Below, piece after piece: positions 6,895 through 14,385 of a stretch of DNA of 32,043 bases. The stretch comes from an uncultured Sulfuricurvum sp. (GTDB lineage: Bacteria > Campylobacterota > Campylobacteria > Campylobacterales > Sulfurimonadaceae), in NCBI RefSeq assembly GCF_937936435.1, contig NZ_CALDDG010000086.1, positions 1 through 32,043 on the forward strand, given 5' to 3'. The notes beneath the pieces are model-generated. The model was given only the letters and a program-made list of their open reading frames with translations. It had not been told where the DNA came from and ran no database searches. Position 1 is the stretch's first letter, and each line of letters starts with the position of its first letter. The position numbers were made by a program, and so were the translations under genes.

Positions 6895-6982
6895 TGGCGG
6901 ACAGCTAGGGATTCGAACCCTAGATAGGTTGCCCTATACACGCGTTCCAGGCGTGCGCCTTCGACCACTCGGCCAGCTGTCC
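6895..6982 (-). tRNA. tRNA-Ser (GGA)
   Basis: An 88-base type II tRNA. The acceptor arm GGACAGC pairs with GCTGTCC, the discriminator base is G and CCA is encoded. The anticodon loop CTGGAAC gives anticodon GGA (reads UCC/UCU). A long variable arm and the T-loop GTTCGAATC are present. Its 3' end serves as the attachment site of the element to its left. Confidence 0.97.
6902..6913 (+). repeat. Right core attachment repeat (12 bp), inside tRNA-Ser
   Basis: CAGCTAGGGATT, identical to 2242-2253. It covers part of the 3' acceptor strand and the T stem of tRNA-Ser, a standard crossover target for P4-type integrases. The tRNA remains intact after integration. Confidence 0.65.
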
Positions 6983-6998
6983 TTAAAGAAAGAACGTG

Positions 6999-7004
6999 AT
7001 TGTA
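6999..7004 (-). promoter_or_regulatory. -10 box of tRNA-Ser
   Basis: TACAAT on the minus strand ends 17 bases before the tRNA 5' end and is preceded by a T-rich stretch. No -35 box is visible. The promoter overlaps the end of the upstream membrane-protein gene. Confidence 0.4.
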
Positions 7005-7015
7005 CCTAAAATAGC

Positions 7016-7450
7016 TTAAAAGCCATATTTCTTCGGCGGTTTTTTGCGCGATTGCTCTTTATTCCAGCGATTGTTAATATGTTTCAACCACATCAAGAAT
7101 ATCCCGACCAATAGCAAAACGGCACACACTTCATACCCGATCGCCCAAATAATGAAAAACGACGCAAGATTGAACTGAAGAAAATATTCGTAACTTGCCT
7201 CTGCTACGAACAAAAATAGAAACAACAAACCGGCCAAATACGGAACGATCAAAATATACAAAGCGAGGACGATCCCTTCATACCCCTCGGGTGCGAAAAC
7301 AAAATCGCGATAATCGAGTGACTTTTGGAAAAAGTCGTCTTCCAATTGTCGCCGTGTCTGGAGGTTTTCTCTCTGATAGTTTCGGGCATTATCCCGTGCC
7401 ACATCAGAAATCAACGAGGATTGAATCCGTTTCTCAATATTTTTATCCAT
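7016..7450 (-). CDS. Unknown membrane protein with two transmembrane helices
   Basis: A 144-residue protein. It has a charged cytoplasmic N-terminal part (1-57), two hydrophobic helices at about 60-85 and 93-122, and a very basic C-terminal tail ('KHINNRWNKEQSRKKPPKKYGF'). AAGG lies seven bases before the ATG. I do not recognise the family. It is transcribed toward the tRNA gene and divergently from the dGTPase-like gene. Confidence 0.75.
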   Translation of the reverse strand: MDKNIEKRIQSSLISDVARDNARNYQRENLQTRRQLEDDFFQKSLDYRDFVFAPEGYEGIVLALYILIVPYLAGLLFLFLFVAEASYEYFLQFNLASFFIIWAIGYEVCAVLLLVGIFLMWLKHINNRWNKEQSRKKPPKKYGF

Positions 7451-7524
7451 ATCGGTACCTTAACTCGTTTGATGAAAAATTATAACCTGTTTTGTTAGAA
7501 ATTTAAGGTGAATTATTAACAAAA

Positions 7525-7554
7525 AGTAAATACGTAGTAAATATATAGTAAACC
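7525..7554 (+). repeat. Three direct repeats with 11-bp period in a divergent promoter region
   Basis: AGTAAATA (7525), AGTAAATA (7536) and AGTAAACC (7547) follow one another at exactly 11-bp spacing between two divergent genes. One-turn phasing is typical of half-sites for OmpR/PhoB-type response regulators, but the regulator is unknown. Confidence 0.45.
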
Positions 7555-7661
7555 GAAACATCAAGGTGCTTATGCTTCGGTCAAACTATCGAAGGAGAAT
7601 CGAACCACCATTGTAGAAAAGAAGTGTTAATTTTGTGTAAAAAAAGTTTTTTTTATCGGAG

Positions 7662-7667
7662 TATAAT
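7662..7667 (+). promoter_or_regulatory. -10 box for the dGTPase-like gene
   Basis: A perfect TATAAT lies 26 bases before the start codon, preceded by A/T tracts (a run of T's at 7647-7654) instead of a -35 box, as is typical for Campylobacterota sigma70 promoters. Confidence 0.6.
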
Positions 7668-7693
7668 TACATATTAGACAAAAAAAGGTTCCT

Positions 7694-8794
7694 ATGCTTC
7701 CTACCCAACGCTTTCATCCCATCAGTGACGACTTCCGCTCCCCCTACGCCCGTGACCGTGATCGTATCATCCATTCGGGGAGTTTTCGCCGTCTCGAATA
7801 CAAAACACAGGTCTTTTTGAACTCTCAGGGCGATTTTTTCCGAACCCGCCTTACCCATAGTATCGAAGTGAGCCAGATCGCCCGTTCAATCAGCTCGCAT
7901 CTCGGGCTCGAAGAGTCTCTCGCCGAAAGTATCGCATTGGCACACGATCTCGGACACACCCCTTTCGGGCATATCGGCGGAGATACCCTTGATGAATGTT
8001 TGAAGGATCGGGGATTTACGAATGGATTTGAACATAATTTCCAAAGTTTCCGCGTCGTTACCAAACTCGAGCAACGTTATAAAGCTTTTTTAGGTCTAAA
8101 CCTTACCTACGCCACACTAGAAGGGATTTTAAAACACTCCTATCCGTATAATAAAGTGTTTTTACCCGCTTCTATTCGAGAAGCATTCGCTCTCGATACC
8201 CACCCCAGTATCGAAGCGATGATCGTCGACCGTGCCGATGAAATCGCCTATATCAGCCACGACATCGACGACGGCGTTGCTTCGGGACTAATCTCATTCG
8301 ATACCCTCCGATCTTCCGAACTGATTCAAACAATATTGCAAAAGGTATACGACGAAGGGATACGCGAAGACGAAGACGAAATGTTCCGTTACCGTTTTAG
8401 TTCCCATCTCATCAATCACCTTGTTTATTCTCTTCTCGAAGAGTCCCGTAATAAAATCGATAACACGCGCGTGTTAGCTTCCGTTATCGCCTCAAACGAA
8501 ACGATCCCCGTCGGTTTTTCCGCAGAACTCGAAACGCAGATCAAAAAACTGAAAAAACTGCTCTATCAGGAACTCTATCAGCACAAACACATCATGCGAA
8601 AAATGTTTTCCGGAAAACAGGCTATTATAGGGCTATTCACTGCCCTGATGGAAGAGCCGAAGATGCTTCCGCGTTATTATCTGGAACAGTGTGATCGCCG
8701 TAACCCTCACCGTGTTATCAGCGATTATATCGCTAGCATGTCGGATCGATATGCGATGGAATTGTATAACGAGTTGTATGGAAGAGAAGGGTGA
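7694..8794 (+). CDS. dgt: dGTPase-like HD-domain triphosphohydrolase
   Basis: A 366-residue protein with the signature of deoxyguanosinetriphosphate triphosphohydrolase-like proteins: 'YARDRDRIIHSGSFRRLEYKTQVF' at 18-41, 'RTRLTHSIEVSQIAR' (metal His55), 'ALAHDLGHTPFGH' (His-Asp pair at 84-85) and a further metal Asp in 'DRADEIAYISHDIDDG'. The family cleaves dNTPs into nucleosides and triphosphate, which affects nucleotide pools and sometimes phage resistance. The length suits the short dgt-like subgroup rather than E. coli Dgt. AAAGG precedes the ATG. The stop codon overlaps the next gene's possible GTG start. Confidence 0.92.
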   Translation: MLPTQRFHPISDDFRSPYARDRDRIIHSGSFRRLEYKTQVFLNSQGDFFRTRLTHSIEVSQIARSISSHLGLEESLAESIALAHDLGHTPFGHIGGDTLDECLKDRGFTNGFEHNFQSFRVVTKLEQRYKAFLGLNLTYATLEGILKHSYPYNKVFLPASIREAFALDTHPSIEAMIVDRADEIAYISHDIDDGVASGLISFDTLRSSELIQTILQKVYDEGIREDEDEMFRYRFSSHLINHLVYSLLEESRNKIDNTRVLASVIASNETIPVGFSAELETQIKKLKKLLYQELYQHKHIMRKMFSGKQAIIGLFTALMEEPKMLPRYYLEQCDRRNPHRVISDYIASMSDRYAMELYNELYGREG

Positions 8795-10020
8795 ATTTGA
8801 ATAAAATTGCGATCATCGGCGGCGGAGCAAGCGGACTCATGGCTGCACTTTTTGCCGCACGCGCCGGCGCGGACGTCACGATTTATGAACATAATAACAG
8901 TGTCGGAAAAAAGATATTAGCCTCCGGAAACGGACGGTGCAACATCATCAATACCACCGCCACCTACGACGATTATGCGGGAAGCGATCCCCATTTCGTC
9001 ACCTATGCCCTCAAGCAGCTCAATTTCCATTATTTTGAAAAGTTTTGCAACTCTATAGGCCTAATTCTAGACATCAAAGAAGACGGACGATGTTATCCCC
9101 TCTCGAATGAAGCCAAATCGGTATTGATCGCACTTAAAAGTGCCGTGAGTGATTCGGGAGCAAAAATTCTCACCGATTCTAAAGTCACCGCGATTACAAA
9201 AGACGAAATGTATTTCACCGTTCAAACACTGCAGGACAAACAACGTTATAAGAAAGTTTTAATCGCCACAGGAAGCGAAGCGGCACCCCAACTGGGCTCA
9301 TCTGCCGATGGCTATAGCTTTGCAAAACAATTCGGACATGATATCCTCCCTACTTATCCCTCTTTGGTGCAACTTCATTTAAACTCCAAAAATCACCATA
9401 AAATGGCGGGGGTCAAAACAACAGCCGAAGTCACCCTCATCATCGATGGCAAACCCAAAGAAAAAGTCCAAGGCGATATCCTATTTGCAACGTACGGTAT
9501 TTCAGGGCTAGCAATCCTCGACATCAGCCAGAAGGCATCTCTTGCCCTCTCAAACAAACAACGCGTTAGTATCCTTCTGAATCTGCTGCCGCGCTATGAC
9601 AAAGCGAGCCTTGTGAATGTTATCGAAAAACTGTTTGCTTCCATTCCGAACCGTGATGTCCATACTGCACTCTGCGGACTTATCCCTGCCAAAATTGCAA
9701 CCTATCTCCTCGAAGACTCCACTCTCTCGCTTTCTACACCTGTATCCGCACTCAATCCCAAAGAGGTAAAAAAACTCGCCCATTTAATCGGTGAATGGAA
9801 ATTTGAGGTGATCGATACTCACGGGTTCAAACACGCCGAAGTGAGCGGCGGCGGGATCAGTACGGCACAAGTGAATAACAAAACGATGGAATCAAAACTG
9901 GTTGAAGGGCTTTATTTTGCAGGGGAAGTGCTCGATATCGTCGGACGTCGCGGAGGCTATAATTTTAACTTTGCATGGGCTAGCGGAATGATTGCGGGAA
10001 AAGAGATGGGGAAGTTATAA
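8791..10020 (+). CDS. HI0933-family FAD-dependent oxidoreductase (YhiN/BaiN-like)
   Basis: A flavoprotein of about 409 residues. It has an N-terminal FAD-binding Rossmann motif 'IIGGGASGLMAALFAARAG', the family signature 'GKKILASGNGRCNIIN', and the C-terminal FAD motif 'GLYFAGEVLDIVGRRGGYNFNFAWASGMIAG'. Members are conserved but poorly characterised; some reduce C=C bonds. Two starts are possible: GTG at 8791, overlapping the dgt-like stop, and TTG at 8797, which has AAGG at a better distance. The overlap indicates co-transcription with the dGTPase-like gene. Confidence 0.9.
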   Translation: MNLNKIAIIGGGASGLMAALFAARAGADVTIYEHNNSVGKKILASGNGRCNIINTTATYDDYAGSDPHFVTYALKQLNFHYFEKFCNSIGLILDIKEDGRCYPLSNEAKSVLIALKSAVSDSGAKILTDSKVTAITKDEMYFTVQTLQDKQRYKKVLIATGSEAAPQLGSSADGYSFAKQFGHDILPTYPSLVQLHLNSKNHHKMAGVKTTAEVTLIIDGKPKEKVQGDILFATYGISGLAILDISQKASLALSNKQRVSILLNLLPRYDKASLVNVIEKLFASIPNRDVHTALCGLIPAKIATYLLEDSTLSLSTPVSALNPKEVKKLAHLIGEWKFEVIDTHGFKHAEVSGGGISTAQVNNKTMESKLVEGLYFAGEVLDIVGRRGGYNFNFAWASGMIAGKEMGKL

Positions 10021-10025
10021 CATGA

Positions 10026-10150
10026 AATTTCTGTGATCCATCACATAGAGCCGTTCCGAAGGCAGTAGTGCCGAGAGGAACGTAGCGTTCTTGGATCGCA
10101 GTATGCTCTTTTGGTACTGTTCTCGCTAAAGAGAAAAGTACACAGAAATT
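10026..10150. repeat. Strongly structured palindromic element between convergent genes
   Basis: AATTTCTGTG (10026-10035) pairs perfectly with CACAGAAATT (10141-10150), the latter overlapping the typA stop codon. Inside are CGTTCC/GGAACG (10052-10057/10077-10082) with a GGCA/TGCC hairpin, and an 11-bp stem GTACTGTTCTC/GAGAAAAGTAC with one mismatch (10114-10141). An alternative stem CTGTGATCCA/TGGATCGCAG (10031-10040/10092-10101) competes with the outer one. It may be a REP/MITE-like repeat, a terminator region or an RNA. Confidence 0.55.
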
Positions 10151-11951
10151 ACTTTTTAGCGTAACGTTTACGGTCGGTCGGATCCAACCATTTTTTACGC
10201 ATACGGATGTTAAGCGGAGTAACTTCGAGAAGTTCATCGTCTTCGATCCACTCTAGCGCACGCTCAAGATTCATATCACGTGGCGGAACGAGTTTGATCG
10301 CTTCATCGGCACCGGATGAACGGACGTTTGATTGTGCTTTCCCTTTGATCGGGTTAACGTCAAGGTCATTCGAACGGCTGTGCTCACCGATGATCATCCC
10401 TTTGTACACTTTCGTTTGCGGTGCTACGAAAAGGACACCGCGATCTTGGAGGTTGAACAATGAGTACGCAAGCGCAACACCGTCTTCCATAGAGATCAAC
10501 GCTCCGTATTGGCGGCTCTCAACGTTACCGGTATAAGGGCGGAATTCCAAGAATGAGTGGTTCATAACCCCTTCACCTTTGGTATCTGTCAAAAATTGAC
10601 CGCGGAAACCGATGAGACCGCGTGCAGGGATTTCAAACTCTACGCGGGTAAAGCCCTCACCCATCGGTACCATTGCTTTCATTTCCGCTTTACGGCGACC
10701 GAGACGCTCGATGATCGTTCCCGCAAAGTCTGCCGGAAGGTCGACGACCAAGTGCTCGAACGGTTCGCATTTGACCCCTTCGATCTCTTTTACGATAACT
10801 TCAGGACGTCCGATACCGAACTCATACCCCTCGCGGCGCATGTTTTCGGCAAGAATAGTGATTTGAAGCTCACCACGACCGGAAACGATAAATTTACCTT
10901 CTCCGACCGTTTCGTAACGCATCGCTACGTTGGTGTTCATCTCTGCATCCAAACGCTCGCGGATTTTGTTCGCCGTAACGTGTTTACCCTCTTGACCTGC
11001 AAGCGGAGAGTCATTAACCGAGAAAACAACGGTCAACGTAGGCTCTTCAATGTGCATCGGATCAAGCGGCATAGGGTTTTGCGGATCACAGATCGTGTCC
11101 CCGACGTCTACCGTTTCGATACCGGCAACGGCAACGATGTCGCCCGCTTCCGCTTCTTGGATTTCCATACGGTTAAGACCCATAAAGCCGATCAATTTAG
11201 AGATACGTCCTTTGATCATTTCACCGTCGGCTTTTGCAAGGAGAATGTTATCCCCTTTTGCGATTTTACCGTTGAAAATACGGGCAATACCGATTTTACC
11301 GACGTAGTTATCGTAGTCGAGTGTGAAAACTTGCAACTGAGTCGGGTTTTCCGGATCACCGGTAGGCTCAGGTACTTTTTCCAAAATGGTGTTGAACATA
11401 CACGTAAAATCGCCGTCCGGCTCAGACATGTCCAGTTTTGCAATACCGTCACGCGCCGCAGCGTAGATGATCGGGAAGTCAAGTTGATCTTCCGTCGCAT
11501 CCATCGCAACGAAAAGGTCGAATACTTCGTCTACTACACGTTCAGGGTCAGCTGAGGGTTTATCGATTTTGTTGATAACAACGATCGGTTTGATTCCAAG
11601 ACCGAGCATTTTTTTAACAACGAATTTCGTTTGAGGCATAACCCCTTCGTATGCATCGACGAGCAACAACGCACCGTCAACCATTTTCAAAACACGCTCA
11701 ACCTCACCGCCGAAGTCGGCATGGCCCGGAGTATCGATAATGTTGATTTTGTGTTCACCGTAGCGGATCGCCGTATTTTTAGAAAGAATGGTAATCCCGC
11801 GCTCTTTTTCGAGTGCGTTAGAGTCCATCGCTCTTTCATTTACTTGTTCGTGGGTTCCGAACGTTCCGGATTGCTTGAGCAAACCGTCAACTAGAGTCGT
11901 TTTACCGTGGTCAACGTGCGCGATTACGGCGATATTACGAATTTTTTGCAT
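10149..11951 (-). CDS. typA: Ribosome-associated GTPase TypA/BipA
   Basis: A 600-residue translational GTPase. It has 'AHVDHGKTTLVDGLL' (G1) near residues 10-24, 'ERGITI' (switch I), 'DTPGHADFGGEVER' (G3) and 'INKIDKP' (G4), then EF-G-like domains II, III and V, and the TypA-specific C-terminal domain ('...GEHSRSNDLDVNPIKGKAQSNVRSSGADEAIKL'). TypA binds the ribosome at the EF-G site and helps 50S assembly under stress or cold. The length matches the family. AAGGAC precedes the ATG by six bases. It is single-gene, divergent from the flagellar cluster. Confidence 0.98.
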   Translation of the reverse strand: MQKIRNIAVIAHVDHGKTTLVDGLLKQSGTFGTHEQVNERAMDSNALEKERGITILSKNTAIRYGEHKINIIDTPGHADFGGEVERVLKMVDGALLLVDAYEGVMPQTKFVVKKMLGLGIKPIVVINKIDKPSADPERVVDEVFDLFVAMDATEDQLDFPIIYAAARDGIAKLDMSEPDGDFTCMFNTILEKVPEPTGDPENPTQLQVFTLDYDNYVGKIGIARIFNGKIAKGDNILLAKADGEMIKGRISKLIGFMGLNRMEIQEAEAGDIVAVAGIETVDVGDTICDPQNPMPLDPMHIEEPTLTVVFSVNDSPLAGQEGKHVTANKIRERLDAEMNTNVAMRYETVGEGKFIVSGRGELQITILAENMRREGYEFGIGRPEVIVKEIEGVKCEPFEHLVVDLPADFAGTIIERLGRRKAEMKAMVPMGEGFTRVEFEIPARGLIGFRGQFLTDTKGEGVMNHSFLEFRPYTGNVESRQYGALISMEDGVALAYSLFNLQDRGVLFVAPQTKVYKGMIIGEHSRSNDLDVNPIKGKAQSNVRSSGADEAIKLVPPRDMNLERALEWIEDDELLEVTPLNIRMRKKWLDPTDRKRYAKK

Positions 11952-11987
11952 TGCTGTCCTTCATGAATAGGGCAAAGATTTTCGCGG

Positions 11988-11993
11988 ATTATA
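11988..11993 (-). promoter_or_regulatory. -10 box of typA
   Basis: A perfect TATAAT on the minus strand, 36 bases before the typA start; no clear -35 box. Confidence 0.6.
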
Positions 11994-12061
11994 TCTCATT
12001 TAAGGTTAAGCAAGTGTTAAGGCATTTTCAAAGGTTACCGAACGGTTTCAAAATTATAAAT

Positions 12062-12075
12062 GGAATAGATTTTGC
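12062..12075 (+). promoter_or_regulatory. Sigma54 (RpoN) promoter of fliK-flgD
   Basis: TGGAATAGATTTTGCTTT has the invariant GG (12062-12063) and GC (12074-12075) ten bases apart, with the T-run before GC. It lies 55 bases before fliK. Hook genes in Campylobacterota are known RpoN targets, so the position agrees with expectation. Confidence 0.7.
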
Positions 12076-12130
12076 TTTATCTTATCACTTAATACTATTC
12101 GGGTGATTGGTACCCGATCAAGGATCACTG

Positions 12131-13651
12131 ATGATCGTGCAAAGTAATGACACCAAAGCGTCCACATCGCTTATCGACCTTTTGGGAGGGAATGGAAAAT
12201 CCTCTTCTTCCAAATCGAACGATCTGTTTGCAAAACTGTTATCATCCCTTTCTACTCAGACTAAAGGGGAAAAAGTTATCTCTTCCTTGACAGGAGAAAC
12301 GACTAAGACGGTAAAAACAAACAATTTTCATGCCGTTATCGATCCCAAAAAGACCGTTATCCAAAACAGCGGATCAACATCATCCTCCGCTAAAGAGCTG
12401 CAATCCCTGTTGCTAGGAGATGAAAAAGCATCAACTCTCTTCTCGAGCGACATCACTTCGAATTTGAGCAACGACCAGATTCGTCCGCTGATTCATCAGG
12501 CGAAAGAGTATCTCAAAAACCAAATCACCACAAAATCGCCTGAGTACTTAAATGATCCCGAATCGCTCCCTAAAACGTTGGGAGGGTTAGTCAAATTGGC
12601 CGAAAAAATGGGATTGGACCCACAGTCGATTACCCTCTCTACAATAATGGAATCGGATTCTGCGGATACAACAGCTGCCGCTTTGCCCTCCCAACTGTTG
12701 ACAAAACCGCTGTTAGATACCAAAATTCTTTCACAACTCTCCACTCTTCCGGAAGATACGGCTTCAGCAGAAGCGATCGTACAATTGCTCAACAAAACCA
12801 AAAACAAAGGGCAAAAAGAGACTAAATCTCCCTCCGAATCGACTCCAGCGGAACGCGCATCCGGCAAAACCGACAAAACAGATTCCCAACCGCTAAAAAC
12901 ATTATTGCAAGGCTTAAATAAGCCTGATCAAGTAGCATCTACATCATCTTTAAAATCAACCTCAAAACAACAAGAGAGCCAACCGTTAGATACCGTTCCA
13001 TTAAAAAGCGAAACAACCAATAATATTTCTAGCGCGGAAACAAAAGGGCACCAAGGTAAAGGATCCACTCCCCTTACTACCTCGGCTACTGATATCAATG
13101 ATTTAAAAACCCTTTTGCAAGGCGATACTGAGAGCAAAGAGTCTAAAAACGATACAACAGCGATAAATAGCAAGACGGATACGGAAAATGCCAAAATAAT
13201 GCAACCACTTGAAGCCGATTCTCTTGAGGTCAAGGGCAAAGAGGCTCAGCAAAGCATGCGCCATTTCGCGAGTGATCTTAAAGAAGCCGTTCAAGAGTAC
13301 AAACCGCCATTTACTCGTCTTACGATGAAACTCAATCCCGAAAAACTGGGTGAAGTGGAAGTAACTCTCGTCCAACGCGGAAATAACGTTCACGTCAATA
13401 TCCAATCATCAAACGCAACCAGCGTTGCATTTCTCGCTCATAACGCTACCGAGCTCAAAGCGCAACTCGCCCATCAGGGGATTACCGGAGCAACTATGAG
13501 TTTTATGTCCGGCGGCGAGGGGCAAGCCCAAAATCAGGGACAGCAAAACCAACAGCAAAATCGTTTCAAATCCTATCAGTCGTTCGAAGAACTCGAACTC
13601 AGTGAAGAGCAGTTGAGCGCTCTGGAAATTGTTATCCCTAATTACGCATAA
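12131..13651 (+). CDS. fliK: Flagellar hook-length control protein FliK
   Basis: A 506-residue protein. Residues 1-385 are a low-complexity Ser/Thr/Lys/Gln-rich region typical of the extended ruler part. The C-terminal Flg_hook domain (about 390-480) contains 'TRLTMKLNPEKLGEVEVTLVQRGNNVHVNIQS', which triggers the export switch from hook to filament substrates. A Gln/Asn-rich linker and an acidic tail follow. The start at 12131 is preferred over 12107 because AAGGA lies eight bases before it. It leads the run fliK-flgD-flgE-like, 21 bases before flgD, behind a sigma54 promoter. Confidence 0.9.
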   Translation: MIVQSNDTKASTSLIDLLGGNGKSSSSKSNDLFAKLLSSLSTQTKGEKVISSLTGETTKTVKTNNFHAVIDPKKTVIQNSGSTSSSAKELQSLLLGDEKASTLFSSDITSNLSNDQIRPLIHQAKEYLKNQITTKSPEYLNDPESLPKTLGGLVKLAEKMGLDPQSITLSTIMESDSADTTAAALPSQLLTKPLLDTKILSQLSTLPEDTASAEAIVQLLNKTKNKGQKETKSPSESTPAERASGKTDKTDSQPLKTLLQGLNKPDQVASTSSLKSTSKQQESQPLDTVPLKSETTNNISSAETKGHQGKGSTPLTTSATDINDLKTLLQGDTESKESKNDTTAINSKTDTENAKIMQPLEADSLEVKGKEAQQSMRHFASDLKEAVQEYKPPFTRLTMKLNPEKLGEVEVTLVQRGNNVHVNIQSSNATSVAFLAHNATELKAQLAHQGITGATMSFMSGGEGQAQNQGQQNQQQNRFKSYQSFEELELSEEQLSALEIVIPNYA

Positions 13652-13672
13652 ATCTAACTCAAGGAGATTATC

Positions 13673-14356
13673 ATGGCAATCGACGCATACGGAAACTATA
13701 CGACCGGAACGGCGTATACCGATACATCAACTAAAACGTCTACAAAAACAACAGGCTCATCCGCCCTCGGAAAAGATGATTTTTTAAATCTTCTGATGGT
13801 GGAATTAAAATACCAAGATCCGACCGAGCCAATGGACAGTGAGAAAATTTTGACCCAGACTTCACAACTCGCGACGCTCGAATCGGCGGAAAATACCAAC
13901 AAAGCTTTGGAATCGCTGACGGCGGCATTGACGACATCGATGCAGTACTCGGGGATTTCAGCAATCGGAAAAATGGCCGACACCGGAAGTAACGCTATCC
14001 AGCTGGAAGAGGGATCGGATGCGAAATTCGAACTTTACCTCCCTGAAGCCGCCACAGACGGAAAAATCAATATTCTCGACAACAAAGGTAACGTGCTCAA
14101 AACCATCACTATGGAAGCAACGGATGCAGGGGTATCCCAATACACCTGGGACGGCACGAATAATGCCGGCAAAGAGCTCGATGCCGGTATCTATTACGTC
14201 GAAGCGACCTACAATAAAGCCGACGAAACATCCGGAACCACACGAGTAGGACTCTATCCTATTGAGGCGATTCGGTATGAAGGCGGCACCACGTACGCTA
14301 AGCTCGGATCGAGTTATGTCGACTTCAGTAAAATCACTGAAATCACGAATAACTAA
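13673..14356 (+). CDS. flgD: Flagellar hook cap / assembly protein FlgD
   Basis: A 227-residue protein. The N-terminal export region with 'LGKDDFLNLLMVELKYQDPTEPMDSEKILTQTSQLATLE' (residues about 32-70) is the FlgD signature. The C-terminal FlgD Ig-like/tudor part follows ('YTWDGTNNAGKELDAGIYYVEATY'). FlgD caps the growing hook and is discarded at completion. AAGGAG precedes the ATG. It lies between fliK and the first flgE-like gene. Confidence 0.95.
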   Translation: MAIDAYGNYTTGTAYTDTSTKTSTKTTGSSALGKDDFLNLLMVELKYQDPTEPMDSEKILTQTSQLATLESAENTNKALESLTAALTTSMQYSGISAIGKMADTGSNAIQLEEGSDAKFELYLPEAATDGKINILDNKGNVLKTITMEATDAGVSQYTWDGTNNAGKELDAGIYYVEATYNKADETSGTTRVGLYPIEAIRYEGGTTYAKLGSSYVDFSKITEITNN

Positions 14357-14385
14357 ATTTTGCCGATCATTACAGAGGATTTATT

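Larger units (their letters stand above)
2242..6913. mobile_element. Compact integrative element in tRNA-Ser, phage-satellite-like
   Basis: The element lies between a 12-bp direct repeat CAGCTAGGGATT at 2242-2253 and the same bases inside tRNA-Ser at 6902-6913; excision would release about 4.66 kb. It carries a P4-type integrase next to the tRNA, an AlpA-like regulator, a winged-helix protein, a Rep-like protein, a TerS-like protein and small unknowns, all on the minus strand. Identical 20-bp repeats (2301-2320 and 6753-6772) lie just inside the two ends and look like integrase arm sites. No capsid, tail, conjugation, toxin or resistance gene is visible. The boundaries are inferred from the repeats; the gene-poor left end supports the left one. 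Confidence 0.75.

Noticed and set aside
9980..10237. 85-codon open frame across the palindromic element and the typA end
   Set aside because: It overlaps the ends of two real genes and the structured intergenic sequence, with no ribosome-binding site. The palindromes explain the open frame.
10557..11555. 332-codon open frame on the plus strand inside typA
   Set aside because: It is antisense to a highly conserved gene, is rich in Arg, Phe and Asp as expected of a reverse-frame shadow, and has no ribosome-binding site or known domain.
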